Shown piece by piece: positions 49,181 through 59,299 of a stretch of DNA of 64,000 nucleotides. The notes beneath the pieces are model-generated. The model saw nothing but the letters and a program-made list of their open reading frames with translations, was not told the origin of the DNA and made no database searches. The DNA is from Psychrobacter lutiphocae DSM 21542 (GTDB lineage: Bacteria; Pseudomonadota; Gammaproteobacteria; Pseudomonadales; Moraxellaceae): the NCBI RefSeq assembly GCF_000382145.1, contig NZ_KB907630.1:40925-104924 (forward strand). The letters run 5' to 3'. The position numbers and the translations under genes were made by a program. How positions within the stretch are numbered: the first letter of the stretch is position 1; each line of letters starts with the position of its first letter.

Positions 49181-49567
49181 TTATCTACTCTGACAATTAA
49201 CACTATACTCGTTACCATTTGCCCAAGTTAGGGTCATAATACCCATGTCTGCTTTGGTGTGCCAATCATAAGTAACATTCTGGTTGGCATTATTTACATA
49301 GCGAGCACCTGACCCTGATGGTGCGATTTGCATGGTTAAAGTTTGGTTATTCCAGTTGGCTTTTGGCAAGCTGACATTTAGCATCGCCTCTTCACCATCA
49401 ATAGAGTATTTAGCTAGCACACTGCCGTTATCTTCACATACAAAGTGCTCTGGAGCCATACGATCATAAGCTTTGGTAGTTTGTTGAGCTGCTGTGGTTG
49501 CACTTGGATTAGTGGCACAAGCAGCAAGTACAATACTTAATGGTAATAGAGTTAATAACTTTTTCAT
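49181..49567 (-). CDS. MliC-like lipoprotein (putative lysozyme inhibitor)
   Basis: 128 residues. Signal peptide with lipobox LAAC (Cys17). The mature domain matches the MliC/PliC pattern: FVCEDNGSVLAKYSIDGEEA, then the inhibitory loop SGSGARYVNN, and a closing YSVNC whose cysteine would pair with the first. Known members inhibit c-type lysozyme in the periplasm or outer membrane. A 16-bp minisatellite lies about 340 bases upstream. Confidence 0.82.
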   Translation of the reverse strand: MKKLLTLLPLSIVLAACATNPSATTAAQQTTKAYDRMAPEHFVCEDNGSVLAKYSIDGEEAMLNVSLPKANWNNQTLTMQIAPSGSGARYVNNANQNVTYDWHTKADMGIMTLTWANGNEYSVNCQSR

Positions 49568-50186
49568 GGATAAAGCTCCGTATTTATTTTGGGATTAAAA
49601 ATTTGAGGGTTAAAAAATTTACTTATGACTTTAAAGAAAGCGCTAATAAACTAGCACTAATAAACTTAAGGCTATTATAAGCATTACTGATACTTAGTCT
49701 GTTATTTCTTAGCATCATTTATACTACTAATTTCATAGTTTTGGTTGAGTTATGTAACTATACCTTCCATTATCAATCAGATTTACAAATCATAGATTTA
49801 ATAAAAATTAATAATTGTTATAAATTGACGGTTATAATCAAGGATCAATCTTTCTGCTTATATATGTTATAGTATAACACTACAACATCGATATGTTTAG
49901 CACATTCAGCTTATAGTCTTTTAAACTTATAATCTTTTAAACTTATAATCTTTTAAACTTATAATCTTTTAAACTTATAATCTTTTAAACTTATAATCTT
50001 TTAAACTTATAATCTTTTAAACTTATAATCTTTTAGCACTTTAGGCTTGCACTATTACAACAAATTAGAATGAGTTGAACATTAACCTTCTATCTTCATA
50101 AAAAACTTAGCTTTTTTTACCAAAAATTAACTTTTTCTTTAAAGCTAGATTGCTACTGTGCGCATGTGGTGTCTGTTTGATAGACC
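49568..50186. other. intergenic region with minisatellite
   Basis: 619 AT-rich bases between the DUF2799 stop and the MliC-like start. It holds the 16-bp minisatellite at 49907-50034; no gene seen. Confidence 0.6.
49907..50034. repeat. 16-bp minisatellite, eight units
   Basis: Seven perfect copies of AAACTTATAATCTTTT (49923-50034) preceded by one degenerate copy (49907-49922). The unit contains TATAAT in one orientation. Head-to-tail with no spacers, so not CRISPR. Confidence 0.97.
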
Positions 50187-50762
50187 TTAATAACCATACT
50201 TTTTTTGCAATTGTTGTAGCGCATACTCCAAATTATCAATACGCTCAGTGAGTTTTTCAATCTTAGATGGCAGCTCAATCAAGTAGCTTTTGGCATCACC
50301 TTCTTTAGTAAAGTTTAAGTTATGACCATGTATTAGCTGCTCATACTCATTATAATATTTTTTTAACTGTTCTTTTTCTAAACTTAACTGTCTATTAAAA
50401 GAATAATACTGGCGACCATCAGCATTAACTTTATCGAGCCTTGCTGTTATTGACGCTGGACAAACGCTATTCATATAGTAGCCTTGACGCCCAATATTAT
50501 AAGCATTGGTTGTGCTGCAATACTGTGCTAGTCCTTGTTGACGACCTTTTTCCCACATCTGATTATTGACTGTCACACCTACATTAGCGCAGGCTTTTTT
50601 ATGATTGATTAAATAATCTGTCGCTCTACCAGCAGCACCATCAATCAAGCCAATAGATTCCCAATTATCGGTAGCGACACACGTATCTGCTGGCAAGGTT
50701 GCACAGCCTGAAAATACCGACACACTAAGCATCGTTAGTGCTAACCAGCAATTGATTTTCAT
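50187..50762 (-). CDS. DUF2799 lipoprotein, second copy
   Basis: 191 residues. Lipobox FSGC (Cys20). The core repeats the pattern of 20909-21406: NWESIGLIDGAAGR, a cysteine near 58, QMWEKGRQQGLAQYC, NAYNIGRQGY and VCP. Instead of a Y/G-rich tail it ends in a long helical coiled-coil-like stretch (about 125-190). Function unknown. Confidence 0.86.
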   Translation of the reverse strand: MKINCWLALTMLSVSVFSGCATLPADTCVATDNWESIGLIDGAAGRATDYLINHKKACANVGVTVNNQMWEKGRQQGLAQYCSTTNAYNIGRQGYYMNSVCPASITARLDKVNADGRQYYSFNRQLSLEKEQLKKYYNEYEQLIHGHNLNFTKEGDAKSYLIELPSKIEKLTERIDNLEYALQQLQKKYGY

Positions 50763-50866
50763 AATTTTATTCCATCTAAACTCTATATAAGCGCTTAATA
50801 CAAAACCTTTAATCGGTTCAAGTTAATTCTATACAGTCCTAATCAACAAAACAAAAAATCAAGTAC

Positions 50867-50908
50867 AAAAAAAAACCTGAAAGCAAATAACAGTTATCTA
50901 CTTTCAGG
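50867..50908 (-). terminator. terminator after nhaA
   Basis: CCTGAAAG / CTTTCAGG with an inner ATAAC / GTTAT pair; on the minus strand a long U-run follows. It lies 90 bases past the nhaA stop. Confidence 0.85.
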
Positions 50909-50997
50909 CACATACTGAGCTTAGCTACATACTTAACTTAGGCATATATTGAGCATTGAGGCACAATACATTGGGGCACAGTCTGACTGTTAGACTG

Positions 50998-52200
50998 TTA
51001 GCTTTTAGTTAAGTCTAACGAGGATTCAGTAGTTGGCGCTGATTTTAATGTTACCTTCAGTAAAAAATAACCAATAACACCTGATATTAAAGAGCCTAAT
51101 ATAATCCCTAAGCGTGGATCAAAACCATCTGTACGACCGCCAAAAGCCAAACCACTGATAAATAAACTCATGGTAAAACCAACACCACATAGCAAAGAGA
51201 CACCATAGATTTGCTTAAAATTGGTGCCGTTTGGCAACTTAGCCATCCCCATCTTAATAATTATCCAACACATTAGCATAATACCCACCTGCTTACCTAT
51301 AAATAAGCCAGCCGCGATACCAAAGGGTACAGTATGTAACAGCTGCTCTATGCCAGCACCTTGCAACGATATTCCCGCATTAGCAAAGGCAAACAAGGGT
51401 AAGATAGCAAATGCTACTGTTCCATGTAGGTCATGTTCCATATTCTCAAGTGGTGAGTGCTCTGGATCATCTTTATTAATCATAGGAATAAATAACGCCA
51501 GAACCACTCCAGCTAAGGTAGCATGTACGCCAGACTTTAACACTGCAATCCACATAATAATGCCAAAGAAAACATATGGGGTGATGGCCGTTACATTGCG
51601 GCGATTCAGTAGATATAAAAAAGGCAAACAAAGCCCAGCTATCAATAACGAAAATAGCGATAGGTCGCTAGTATAAAATAAAGCAATAATTAAAATCGCA
51701 CCAATATCGTCAAAAATAGCAATCGATACCAAAAAGATCTTTAGCGCATTGGGCACACGACTGCCTAACAAACTTAAAATACCGATGGCAAACGCAATAT
51801 CTGTGGCCGCAGGAATTGCCCAACCAGCTATAAAATCTGGATTATTATGGTTAAAGGCAACATAGACCAGAGCAGGTGCAGCCATCCCACCTACCGCAGC
51901 AGCTGCTGGTAAGATAATCTGCTTAATATTAGACAGCTCACCGACTAACACCTCTCGCTTGAGCTCCAGTCCAACCAAAAAGAAAAAAACAGCCATCAGT
52001 CCATCATTAATCCAGTGATGTGCATCTTTATCAATGATCAGGTCGCCTACTTGTACCACGACAGGGGCATGAATAAATGACATGTACCAGTCGTGCATTG
52101 GGGAGTTTGCCACAATCATGGCTGCTAAGGCTGCAATAGCGAGCACTATGCCCCCTGCCGCCTCATACCCTAATAATTTCTTTATTTGTTGTAATAGCAT
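50998..52200 (-). CDS. nhaA: Na+/H+ antiporter NhaA
   Basis: Exports Na+ for H+ to keep pH and sodium balance. 400 residues, 12 helices. Ion-site aspartates Asp134 ([11 protein letters not shown]) and Asp164-Asp165 ([11 protein letters not shown]) align with E. coli D133/D163/D164. Start motif [12 protein letters not shown] and [12 protein letters not shown] are typical. Tandem repeats lie upstream. Confidence 0.97.
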   Translation of the reverse strand: MLLQQIKKLLGYEAAGGIVLAIAALAAMIVANSPMHDWYMSFIHAPVVVQVGDLIIDKDAHHWINDGLMAVFFFLVGLELKREVLVGELSNIKQIILPAAAAVGGMAAPALVYVAFNHNNPDFIAGWAIPAATDIAFAIGILSLLGSRVPNALKIFLVSIAIFDDIGAILIIALFYTSDLSLFSLLIAGLCLPFLYLLNRRNVTAITPYVFFGIIMWIAVLKSGVHATLAGVVLALFIPMINKDDPEHSPLENMEHDLHGTVAFAILPLFAFANAGISLQGAGIEQLLHTVPFGIAAGLFIGKQVGIMLMCWIIIKMGMAKLPNGTNFKQIYGVSLLCGVGFTMSLFISGLAFGGRTDGFDPRLGIILGSLISGVIGYFLLKVTLKSAPTTESSLDLTKS

Positions 52201-52240
52201 GCATCCTCTCTATCTTGCTTGTAAGGTCAATCACTTTGTT

Positions 52241-52336
52241 TAGCTCAACTGCTTTATATTTAACCCAACTGCTTTATATTTAACCCAACTGCTTTATTTT
52301 AATTAACTACTTTATTTTAATTAACTGCTTTATATT
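52241..52336. repeat. 18-20-bp imperfect tandem repeat upstream of nhaA
   Basis: Five units of the type AACCCAACTGCTTTATATTT, three of 20 bp and two of 18 bp with small changes, starting about 40 bases upstream of the nhaA start. Confidence 0.9.
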
Positions 52337-52634
52337 TAGCTCAAGCACTGTATTAAACTCAGGGTTGTAATGACCTTTAAATCAGTTTGGCTACTTAGAT
52401 GATACTCATGGTAGCAGAAAAAAATAAATCTCGAGAGAAATTTTAAAGGCTTCTTGCCTTACCTACTGACGCTTCGACTTGTTTGTTTTATTTTTGTTTA
52501 AACGCCTAGACTAAGTGTTAATACCTCTATTACTACTAGTGTCTGTATAGATCATTGTTCAGTCGCATCTCATGATATAATCTTATCTTTTGTGTGTCCC
52601 AACTTTGGTGCCACAATACTTATTACTTGTCACT

Positions 52635-52682
52635 CTGTATTACACTTAACCTGTATTACACTTAACCTGTATTACACTTAAC
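52635..52682. repeat. 16-bp tandem triplication
   Basis: Three perfect copies of CTGTATTACACTTAAC upstream of the TSUP gene. Confidence 0.95.
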
Positions 52683-52802
52683 TAGTTACCACGTTAATTT
52701 CTTTTAATATGACAGCTTTTTACAATTTTGCATACCTTATTTTTAAGATTTTTAAATAGTACTGTTATTGATATCTTTGTTACTTAAGTTTTGGATATTT
52801 TT

Positions 52803-53558
52803 ATGGAGTTAGCCTTATCAATTGATGTTATTGTCATGCTGGCGGGGGTAGCAGCTGTTGCTGGTTTTATTGATGCCATCGCAGGTGGTGGTGGTCTCTT
52901 GACTATTCCTGCTATGCTTCTAGCAAATATTCCACCAGTCATGACTTTAGGCACTAACAAGCTACAAGCTGCGTCTGGCGCACTTACTGCTTCTATCACC
53001 ATGATCAAAAAGGGTGTGGTATCGCCTAGTAATATGAAGCAAGCTATTATTGCCGCTTTTATTGGCTCGGCAGCTGGTACAATAGCCGTGCAACTATCTC
53101 CGCCTGACTTACTGGCCAAGCTAATTCCATTTTTAATCGCTATTATTGGTATTTATACCTTATTCGCACCCAATCTTGGCGAAGTAGAAGCTGAGCCTAG
53201 AGTTTCAGAATCTACTTGGCAGCGAGTGATTAGTCCTTTAATTGGCTTTTATGATGGCTACGTTGGCCCTGGTACGGGCATGTTCTTTGCACTTGGCAAT
53301 GTGGCTTTACGCGGTAGAGAAATTATTGCTGCAACAGGCACTGCAAAAGTACTCAATCTATCTACCAATATTGCCTCACTTATTTTCTTTATCCTTGGCG
53401 GTAAAGTGCTCTGGTCAGTGGGACTCGCCATGATGGTCGGACAAACGCTCGGCGCTTTTGCTGGATCACACCTGGTAATCAAGGGCGGCAGTAAAATTAT
53501 CCGTCCTATGATTGTCATCATGTGCTTGGCGATGCTGACCAAATATGTGTATGGCTAA
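52803..53558 (+). CDS. TSUP (TauE/SafE) family membrane permease
   Basis: 251 residues from the ATG at 52803; an in-frame TTG at 52791 is possible and neither has a good ribosome binding site. Glycine-rich first half AGFIDAIAGGGGLLTIPAML and the related second-half motif YDGYVGPGTGMFFALG are the two-repeat signature of the family, which exports sulfite, sulfoacetate or similar anions. About eight membrane segments. Substrate not inferable. Confidence 0.9.
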   Translation: MELALSIDVIVMLAGVAAVAGFIDAIAGGGGLLTIPAMLLANIPPVMTLGTNKLQAASGALTASITMIKKGVVSPSNMKQAIIAAFIGSAAGTIAVQLSPPDLLAKLIPFLIAIIGIYTLFAPNLGEVEAEPRVSESTWQRVISPLIGFYDGYVGPGTGMFFALGNVALRGREIIAATGTAKVLNLSTNIASLIFFILGGKVLWSVGLAMMVGQTLGAFAGSHLVIKGGSKIIRPMIVIMCLAMLTKYVYG

Positions 53559-53724
53559 ACCTGCCGTTCCGAAAAACCTACCTAAACCTATTCACATAGT
53601 TTGGTTTTCTTCCTGCTTTATAGGCGTTTGCCGTTGTAATTACACTCAGCACTTAGCATCGTTTCCACAGGCTAACACGGTGGATCTCACCGCTTTTAAA
53701 CCTATTAATGATGGGTTACAACCT

Positions 53725-55146
53725 TTAATGTTTATTGCCATCATGCTTAGTACCTGACGGTGAATGATCTGTTTGGGGCATCTGTTGATACTCACTACCC
53801 AATAACCCATCATCGAATACGGTCGAGAAGGTTTGTTGACTTTCTGGATCAATATGACCTTCAAACACCTCCTTTACTCCCGCATCTGGATCATTGTAAA
53901 CCGTCATATCCATCTTACCCTCAGAGTTAGCCACAATAGTCGTGACGACCGCATCACCACCAACATTTACCGCAGTTCGCATCATGTCAATAAAGCGATC
54001 TACACCCAGCACCAAACCAATACCTTCAATGGGCAGACCAATTTGGGCAAATACCATCGACAACATAATCATCCCAACACCAGGCACCCCAGCAGTACCA
54101 ATAGAAGCCAGCACCGACATGACAATGACCATCACATACTGCGACAATCCCAGATCAATGCTATATAGATTAGCAATAAAAATGGTAGTAATCCCTTGCA
54201 TAATGGCTGTACCATCCATATTGATGGTTGCACCAAAAGGTACGGTGAACGAGGCCACCGAGTTTTTGACCCCCATGCGCATAGTAACTGTACGCAACGT
54301 TATGGGAATAGTAGCGTTCGAGCTGGAAGTACTAAAGGCAAATACCAATACCTCACGCACTTTGGTCAGAAACACTCTAACTGACAACTTAGAAAACACT
54401 TTTAATATCACCATCATGACAACAAAAAAGTGTAGTGCCAATGCCACAGCAACCAAAGCCACATAGCCCATCAACTGCATGATAAGATCTAAACCTAAAT
54501 CTGACATGGCTTTTACTAACAGTGCAAACACCCCATAAGGTGCCAGATTCATAATAATGGTCACCATTTTTAAGATGACTTCATTAATCAGCTCCAAACC
54601 CTGTACCAAACTTTTGGCAGGCTTGCCGACCATCAAGATACTAATGCCAATCAAAATGGCAAAAAAGATAATCGAAAGCATATCTCCATTGGCCATAGCA
54701 CTAATGGGATTGGATGGAATGATATTAGAAAACACATCCATCAAAGGTGGTGCTTGTTTACCTTCAAAACCGACTTCTGGCACCAAGTCCATTCCTTTGC
54801 CAATACCTACCAAAGAACCAAGACCAATCGCAGTTGCAATAGCAACAGCAGTGGTAAACATATACATCACAAAGGTTTTGCCACCTATGCGCCCAAGTAG
54901 TCGGATATCACCGATACCACATACCCCACAAATTAAGGAAATAAAGACCAGAGGTACCACTAGCATTTTTAGTGAATTGACAAACAGCTTACCGATAATG
55001 GCAAATAAACCATTAACCAGATAAGTATTTACAAACCCACCATCTGCGTTAAGACCGGTGTAGTTAAAAATAATACCCAGAGTAATACCTAACACCATGG
55101 CAACTAAAATCTTGCCAGTTAAGCTCATCCTCTTCCACATAACCAC
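53725..55146 (-). CDS. dicarboxylate/amino acid:cation symporter (DAACS)
   Basis: 473 residues of the glutamate transporter fold. Helical hairpin 1 serine motif FSTSSSNATIPIT (271-283) and the TM7 motif NMDGT (309-313) are clear, with GTAGVPG in hairpin 2. Members take up glutamate, aspartate, C4-dicarboxylates or serine with Na+ or H+. The long hydrophilic C-terminal tail (about 430-473) is unusual. It converges with the TSUP gene. Confidence 0.93.
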   Translation of the reverse strand: MVMWKRMSLTGKILVAMVLGITLGIIFNYTGLNADGGFVNTYLVNGLFAIIGKLFVNSLKMLVVPLVFISLICGVCGIGDIRLLGRIGGKTFVMYMFTTAVAIATAIGLGSLVGIGKGMDLVPEVGFEGKQAPPLMDVFSNIIPSNPISAMANGDMLSIIFFAILIGISILMVGKPAKSLVQGLELINEVILKMVTIIMNLAPYGVFALLVKAMSDLGLDLIMQLMGYVALVAVALALHFFVVMMVILKVFSKLSVRVFLTKVREVLVFAFSTSSSNATIPITLRTVTMRMGVKNSVASFTVPFGATINMDGTAIMQGITTIFIANLYSIDLGLSQYVMVIVMSVLASIGTAGVPGVGMIMLSMVFAQIGLPIEGIGLVLGVDRFIDMMRTAVNVGGDAVVTTIVANSEGKMDMTVYNDPDAGVKEVFEGHIDPESQQTFSTVFDDGLLGSEYQQMPQTDHSPSGTKHDGNKH

Positions 55147-55873
55147 TTCCTTAGCAACTTAAAGCTATCTTTGTTTGCTGTTATTAGCATAGATTTTTTA
55201 TAGGGTGTATACGGTATAGGGTGTATACGGGTTTTTGATATTTAACATCGCTTATGTGTCATATACTTTAGTAGCGCTCTCAAGCAACTATCACAACCAA
55301 AAAACTATCAAACAAAGAACTATCAAACAAAGCCATAGACTTATCAAAACCACAGATATATCAAAACCAAAGAAAAACACCAAAGCAATTATTGATAATA
55401 AAAACTAAATAATATACCCTAAAAATACAACCAAATCATAAACACTAAATCTAAGGCTTGCCTAATAAAAAAAATCGCAACCAAGACATTAAGGTAAAAC
55501 AAGACATTAAGGTAAAAATTGATGGTAACTCATTACGCTCATCGATAACGGCTTTTATCCAATTATTTTTATCCAATATAGATGATATACTTCATGGTCT
55601 GCAAGCACAATTTACAATCTAGCTTTGGGATTCACCAAAATTTCATCAACTTTTGTAGACTTATTTCATCAGCATTCAGCAACATTCATCAAAATAACTT
55701 TATTAAGTATATCTAATATGTAGTATAATTTAATAAGATTGCAAAAAAGTATGACAAGACACAGTATGTTACTGATAGTCTTACGCTAACAACTTATCTT
55801 ATAATGGGGAATAGGTTAGAATAACCTTACTGTTATTAACAAAATCAACCGATAACAAAATTGACCAATAACT
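55147..55873. other. intergenic region between the symporter and metR
   Basis: 727 bases between divergent genes, rich in short direct duplications (a 17-bp pair near 55198-55232, an 18-bp pair at 55483-55518). No ORF. I did not find a clear TGAA-N5-TTCA MetR box. Confidence 0.5.
55483..55518. repeat. 18-bp tandem duplication
   Basis: Two copies of AAGACATTAAGGTAAAAC differing at the last base. Confidence 0.9.
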
Positions 55874-56860
55874 ATGCTTGAGCTTCGCCATTTACAAACC
55901 TTGACCGCATTACGAGCGCACGGCTCACTAGCTGCTGCTGCAGAAGAATTACACGTGACCGCCTCTGCTGTTTCGCACCAGCTAAAAGAGCTTGAAAACT
56001 ATTACGAGGTAAAACTTGTCAATCGTCGTACCCGCCCACTGACTTTTACTCCTGCAGGTAATGTGGTCTTAAAGCTGGCAGACAGCATTTTACCGCAAGT
56101 CATCCGTACCAAAAACAACCTGAAACGATTGGCACACGGCCAAGCTGGACGACTGCGCCTTGCATCAGAATGCCACAGTTGTTTTGACTGGTTGATGCCG
56201 ATTTTAAATCAGTTTCGCCGTGAATGGTCAGATGTGGAGCTCGACTTTGCCACAGGCTTTGATCCTGAGCCTCACCATCTGCTTAGTGAGGGTGATATTG
56301 ACTTGCTGATTACCACCAGCAATTTGGATATTGACGGTATCTGCTACCAACCATTATTTACTTACGAGAGCCGCTTGGTGCTCTCGCCGACTCATCCGCT
56401 TGCTAGCAAACAGTTAATTGTACCTAGCGATTTGGTTGAGCAAACCCTGATTGCTTATCCAGTAGAAGCCAAACGTCTGGATGTCATTGCCAAGTTTATG
56501 GCTCCAGCCAATGCCAGTTTTGCAAAAATTCGCACCACTGAGCTCACTGCGATGCTAATTCAGTTGGTCGCTAGTGAAAGGGGGGTTGCCGCCCTGCCTG
56601 ATTGGGTAGCCGCTGAATATGAAAAGAAAGGTTGGATTGTTACCCGCCGTTTGGCAGCGCCTACTACCAGCAATACAGCAACAAGTATAAAGGGCAAACA
56701 TACCATGCAAGATATTGGGAAAAAATTGAGGCTGACAGGCAGCTCTAAACAGCAACAAGGCGTGTACTGCCAGCTATTTGCCGCCACTCGTGAAAGCAGC
56801 GCAGAAGTAGCTTATATGCAGGGGTTTGCTAAATTATTAGAAAACTTGGTAAAGCCGTAA
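55874..56860 (+). CDS. metR: LysR-family regulator MetR
   Basis: 328 residues. Winged helix at the N-terminus (RHLQTLTALRAHGSLAAAAE, VTASAVSHQLKELE) and an effector domain with ASECHSCFDWLMP and FDPEPHHLLSEGDIDLLITT, both characteristic of MetR, the homocysteine-responsive activator of methionine synthesis. No metE or other target is adjacent in this window. Confidence 0.93.
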   Translation: MLELRHLQTLTALRAHGSLAAAAEELHVTASAVSHQLKELENYYEVKLVNRRTRPLTFTPAGNVVLKLADSILPQVIRTKNNLKRLAHGQAGRLRLASECHSCFDWLMPILNQFRREWSDVELDFATGFDPEPHHLLSEGDIDLLITTSNLDIDGICYQPLFTYESRLVLSPTHPLASKQLIVPSDLVEQTLIAYPVEAKRLDVIAKFMAPANASFAKIRTTELTAMLIQLVASERGVAALPDWVAAEYEKKGWIVTRRLAAPTTSNTATSIKGKHTMQDIGKKLRLTGSSKQQQGVYCQLFAATRESSAEVAYMQGFAKLLENLVKP

Positions 56861-56890
56861 ATATCTAGCAAGTATCTAGCACCTCAACCA

Positions 56891-57262
56891 CTAAACAAAA
56901 ATGCGCATCACATAATACCCAGTAGCAGTGGCCATCAAGGTCAACAGCACATGAATCCCAATTAAAGCTATGCCTGACAATACCTTGCCGCTATTCAGCA
57001 AGTTAAATACTTCACTACTAAAGGTACTAAAAGTAGTCAAACCTCCCAAAAATCCAGTGATTACAAACAACTTAATATGTGGATGCCAACTGCTACCGAT
57101 ACGCATAAAGATGACCATCGCCATCCCAATCAAGAAGCCGCCAAGCACATTTGCGCCCAGCGTCCCCAGAGGTATCCAACTGTGCAGCGGGTTTAGCTTA
57201 GCCATCCAAGCGCGCAAACAGGCACCGATAGCCGCTCCCAAACCTATGGCTATCCACTGCAT
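56891..57262 (-). CDS. crcB: fluoride channel CrcB/Fluc
   Basis: 123 residues, four membrane helices; forms an antiparallel dimer that expels fluoride. Motifs [28 protein letters not shown] (Asn38) and [10 protein letters not shown] (73-82, pore phenylalanines). Only 30 bases from the metR end, on the other strand. No fluoride riboswitch is visible upstream. Confidence 0.95.
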   Translation of the reverse strand: MQWIAIGLGAAIGACLRAWMAKLNPLHSWIPLGTLGANVLGGFLIGMAMVIFMRIGSSWHPHIKLFVITGFLGGLTTFSTFSSEVFNLLNSGKVLSGIALIGIHVLLTLMATATGYYVMRIFV

Positions 57263-57411
57263 ACGATGCTCCTTTTTATTTAACCTTATGTACTTTTAGA
57301 TTTCAGGCCAATTTGAAAGCTTCACCTGAGCTAATAATCCCAATTCAGACTAACAATCTAGGCTTAGACAACCGAGTAAAACCACCACACCACCACTACT
57401 ATCCATACCTA

Positions 57412-58452
57412 TTACACCAATGCAGGTAGCTCACTAAGGCTCCATCTTGGCACACAGCTCACTGCCAAATCATCGGCCTGACCTGCTTTCAAGCGCTGAT
57501 AACCAGCATAAGCTATCATAGCACCATTATCTGTGCACAGCTCAAGTGGCGCATAGTGCACAGTGGCATTTATTTTGGCTAACTCAACCTCTAAACTTTC
57601 ACGCAAATGCAAATTGGCACTAACTCCACCGGCAATCACTAACTGTGACATACCTGTTTGTTTTAACGCTTTTACGCATTTTTTGACCAAAGTATCAACT
57701 ACTGCATGCTGAAAACTGGCAGCAATATCCGCACGAACCTTGGCATCTGTATCTGAACCTTCGGTATCTTTGATTAAATTGTGTACCGCTGTTTTCATAC
57801 CGCTAAATGAAAAGTCTAAGCCTTTATGCAACATAGGACGTGGTAAATCATAGGCATTCGCATCGCCAGTCTCAGCCAATGAGGCGACATTAGGACCACC
57901 AGGATAAGGTAAGCCTAGCATTTTGGCAGCTTTATCAAAACACTCACCAGCAGCATCATCAATACTTTCACCCAATATCTCATACTCTCCGATGCCATAT
58001 GCTGCCACTAATAAAGTGTGTCCACCAGAAACCAATAAAGACACAAACGGAAATCTTGGTGGATTATCACCCAACAAAGGTGATAACAAATGTCCTTCCA
58101 TATGATGCACACCAATCGCTGGTACGCCTAACCCATAAGCCAAACTACGCCCAAATAAGGCACCTGTCATCAATGCTCCTATTAAGCCAGGACCTTTGGT
58201 AAAGGCAATAGCATCAATCTCATCTTTGCTTATTTGACACAGCTTAAGCAACTCATCTAATAGTGGCACTAATTTGCGGATGTGGTCACGACTAGCAAGC
58301 TCAGGCACCACACCACCATAGGTAGCGTGTAGCTCAATTTGAGAATACAGTACCTGTCCAAGCAGGCCATTTTTGCCTTCTGCTAGATGGTCACTATCAA
58401 AAATGGCCAAACCAGTTTCATCACAAGAGGTTTCTAATCCTAATACTTTCAA
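57412..58452 (-). CDS. tsaD: tRNA N6-adenosine threonylcarbamoyltransferase TsaD
   Basis: Transfers threonylcarbamoyl to A37 of ANN-reading tRNAs with TsaB/TsaE. 346 residues, ASKHA fold: [11 protein letters not shown] near the N-terminus, metal ligands His117 and His121 in [14 protein letters not shown] and GGVSAN. Upstream of it lies the strong terminator of the cytochrome gene, so it likely has its own promoter. It is near rpsU, a common arrangement. Confidence 0.97.
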   Translation of the reverse strand: MKVLGLETSCDETGLAIFDSDHLAEGKNGLLGQVLYSQIELHATYGGVVPELASRDHIRKLVPLLDELLKLCQISKDEIDAIAFTKGPGLIGALMTGALFGRSLAYGLGVPAIGVHHMEGHLLSPLLGDNPPRFPFVSLLVSGGHTLLVAAYGIGEYEILGESIDDAAGECFDKAAKMLGLPYPGGPNVASLAETGDANAYDLPRPMLHKGLDFSFSGMKTAVHNLIKDTEGSDTDAKVRADIAASFQHAVVDTLVKKCVKALKQTGMSQLVIAGGVSANLHLRESLEVELAKINATVHYAPLELCTDNGAMIAYAGYQRLKAGQADDLAVSCVPRWSLSELPALV

Positions 58453-58504
58453 GTCACACCTATTTTATTGTCAATTTGTTGTCAATTTTGTCATCTACAA
58501 AAAG

Positions 58505-58546
58505 TTAAAATGCCGTCACTGTGATAACACAATGACGGCATTTTAA
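58505..58546 (-). terminator. terminator after cytochrome gene
   Basis: 14-bp perfect stem TTAAAATGCCGTCA / TGACGGCATTTTAA with a further TGTG / CACA inner pair. It separates the cytochrome gene from tsaD. Confidence 0.9.
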
Positions 58547-58655
58547 CAGATTATCAAGATTACTTTTTAAAAGACTGTATTTAAACAGCTATATTCATAC
58601 CGATATGAGCCTCAGCTAAATCTGTATAAAAAAACAAATCTTAACTGATCAAGTT

Positions 58656-59231
58656 CTAACTAGACTGTTCAATCATATAATCGACAGCAGCATGTACTTG
58701 TGCCTCAGTAATCTCACCTGCAGCCTGTGGTGGCATTTGGTTAAAGCCTTTTGCTGAGTGCTCATATAAGGTCTCTTTGCCTTTTGCAATACGCGGTGCC
58801 CATGCAACTTTATCACCTAATTTTGGTGAGCTTAAAAGTCCTGTACCATGACATACTTTACAGGTCTTTTCATACAGCTCAGCACCAGCTGCTGCATCTA
58901 GTGGCGCCTCTTCTTTAGCTTCAGCCTCTTCAGCAGAGTTATTCATTGTTGCTTCTGACTCTGTTTCTGCTTCTGCGGTATCCGTTGTTGCTTCAGGTGC
59001 AGCTTCCACCTCAGCAGTCTCAGATGCCGCCTCTGGTTCAATGACCTCAGGTTCAGTGGCCGCCGCTGATTCTGCCGTCGTATATTTGGTAGCTTCCGTA
59101 GATTGTGACCCAGCGTCTGAGCCACCACCACAACCAACCAATAACCCCAAAGCAAGAGCACTGGCGAATAATAATCCACTAGTTCCAGACACTGCTGATA
59201 GTTGGCTTGTTTTTTGCTTTTTTGTTAGCAT
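58656..59231 (-). CDS. lipid-anchored cytochrome c5-like protein with acidic linker
   Basis: 191 residues. Signal peptide with lipobox LVGC (Cys34) and a GGGSD start of the mature chain, so a lipoprotein. Residues about 45-112 are an E/A/T-rich acidic low-complexity linker. The C-terminal cytochrome c domain (115-190) has heme site CKVCH (124-128) and the axial Met166 in FNQMPPQAAG. It probably carries electrons in the periplasm. The acidic lipoprotein gene lies 68 bases upstream on the same strand. Confidence 0.92.
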   Translation of the reverse strand: MLTKKQKTSQLSAVSGTSGLLFASALALGLLVGCGGGSDAGSQSTEATKYTTAESAAATEPEVIEPEAASETAEVEAAPEATTDTAEAETESEATMNNSAEEAEAKEEAPLDAAAGAELYEKTCKVCHGTGLLSSPKLGDKVAWAPRIAKGKETLYEHSAKGFNQMPPQAAGEITEAQVHAAVDYMIEQSS

Positions 59232-59299
59232 GAGAGACCTCGCCTTTGCTAAATTTGAGTGATTAATAGGCGCTGAATACCAACGTTATCTCACGTAGC

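Larger units (their letters stand above)
52201..52802. other. intergenic region between nhaA and the TSUP gene
   Basis: About 600 bases between divergent genes, with two separate tandem-repeat tracts (52241-52336 and 52635-52682) and presumably both promoters. No ORF. Confidence 0.6.

Noticed and set aside
49907..50034. CRISPR array
   Set aside because: Units are directly adjacent with no variable spacers and no cas genes are present.
57263..57411. Fluoride riboswitch before crcB
   Set aside because: I read the minus strand upstream of crcB and did not find the conserved riboswitch core sequences.
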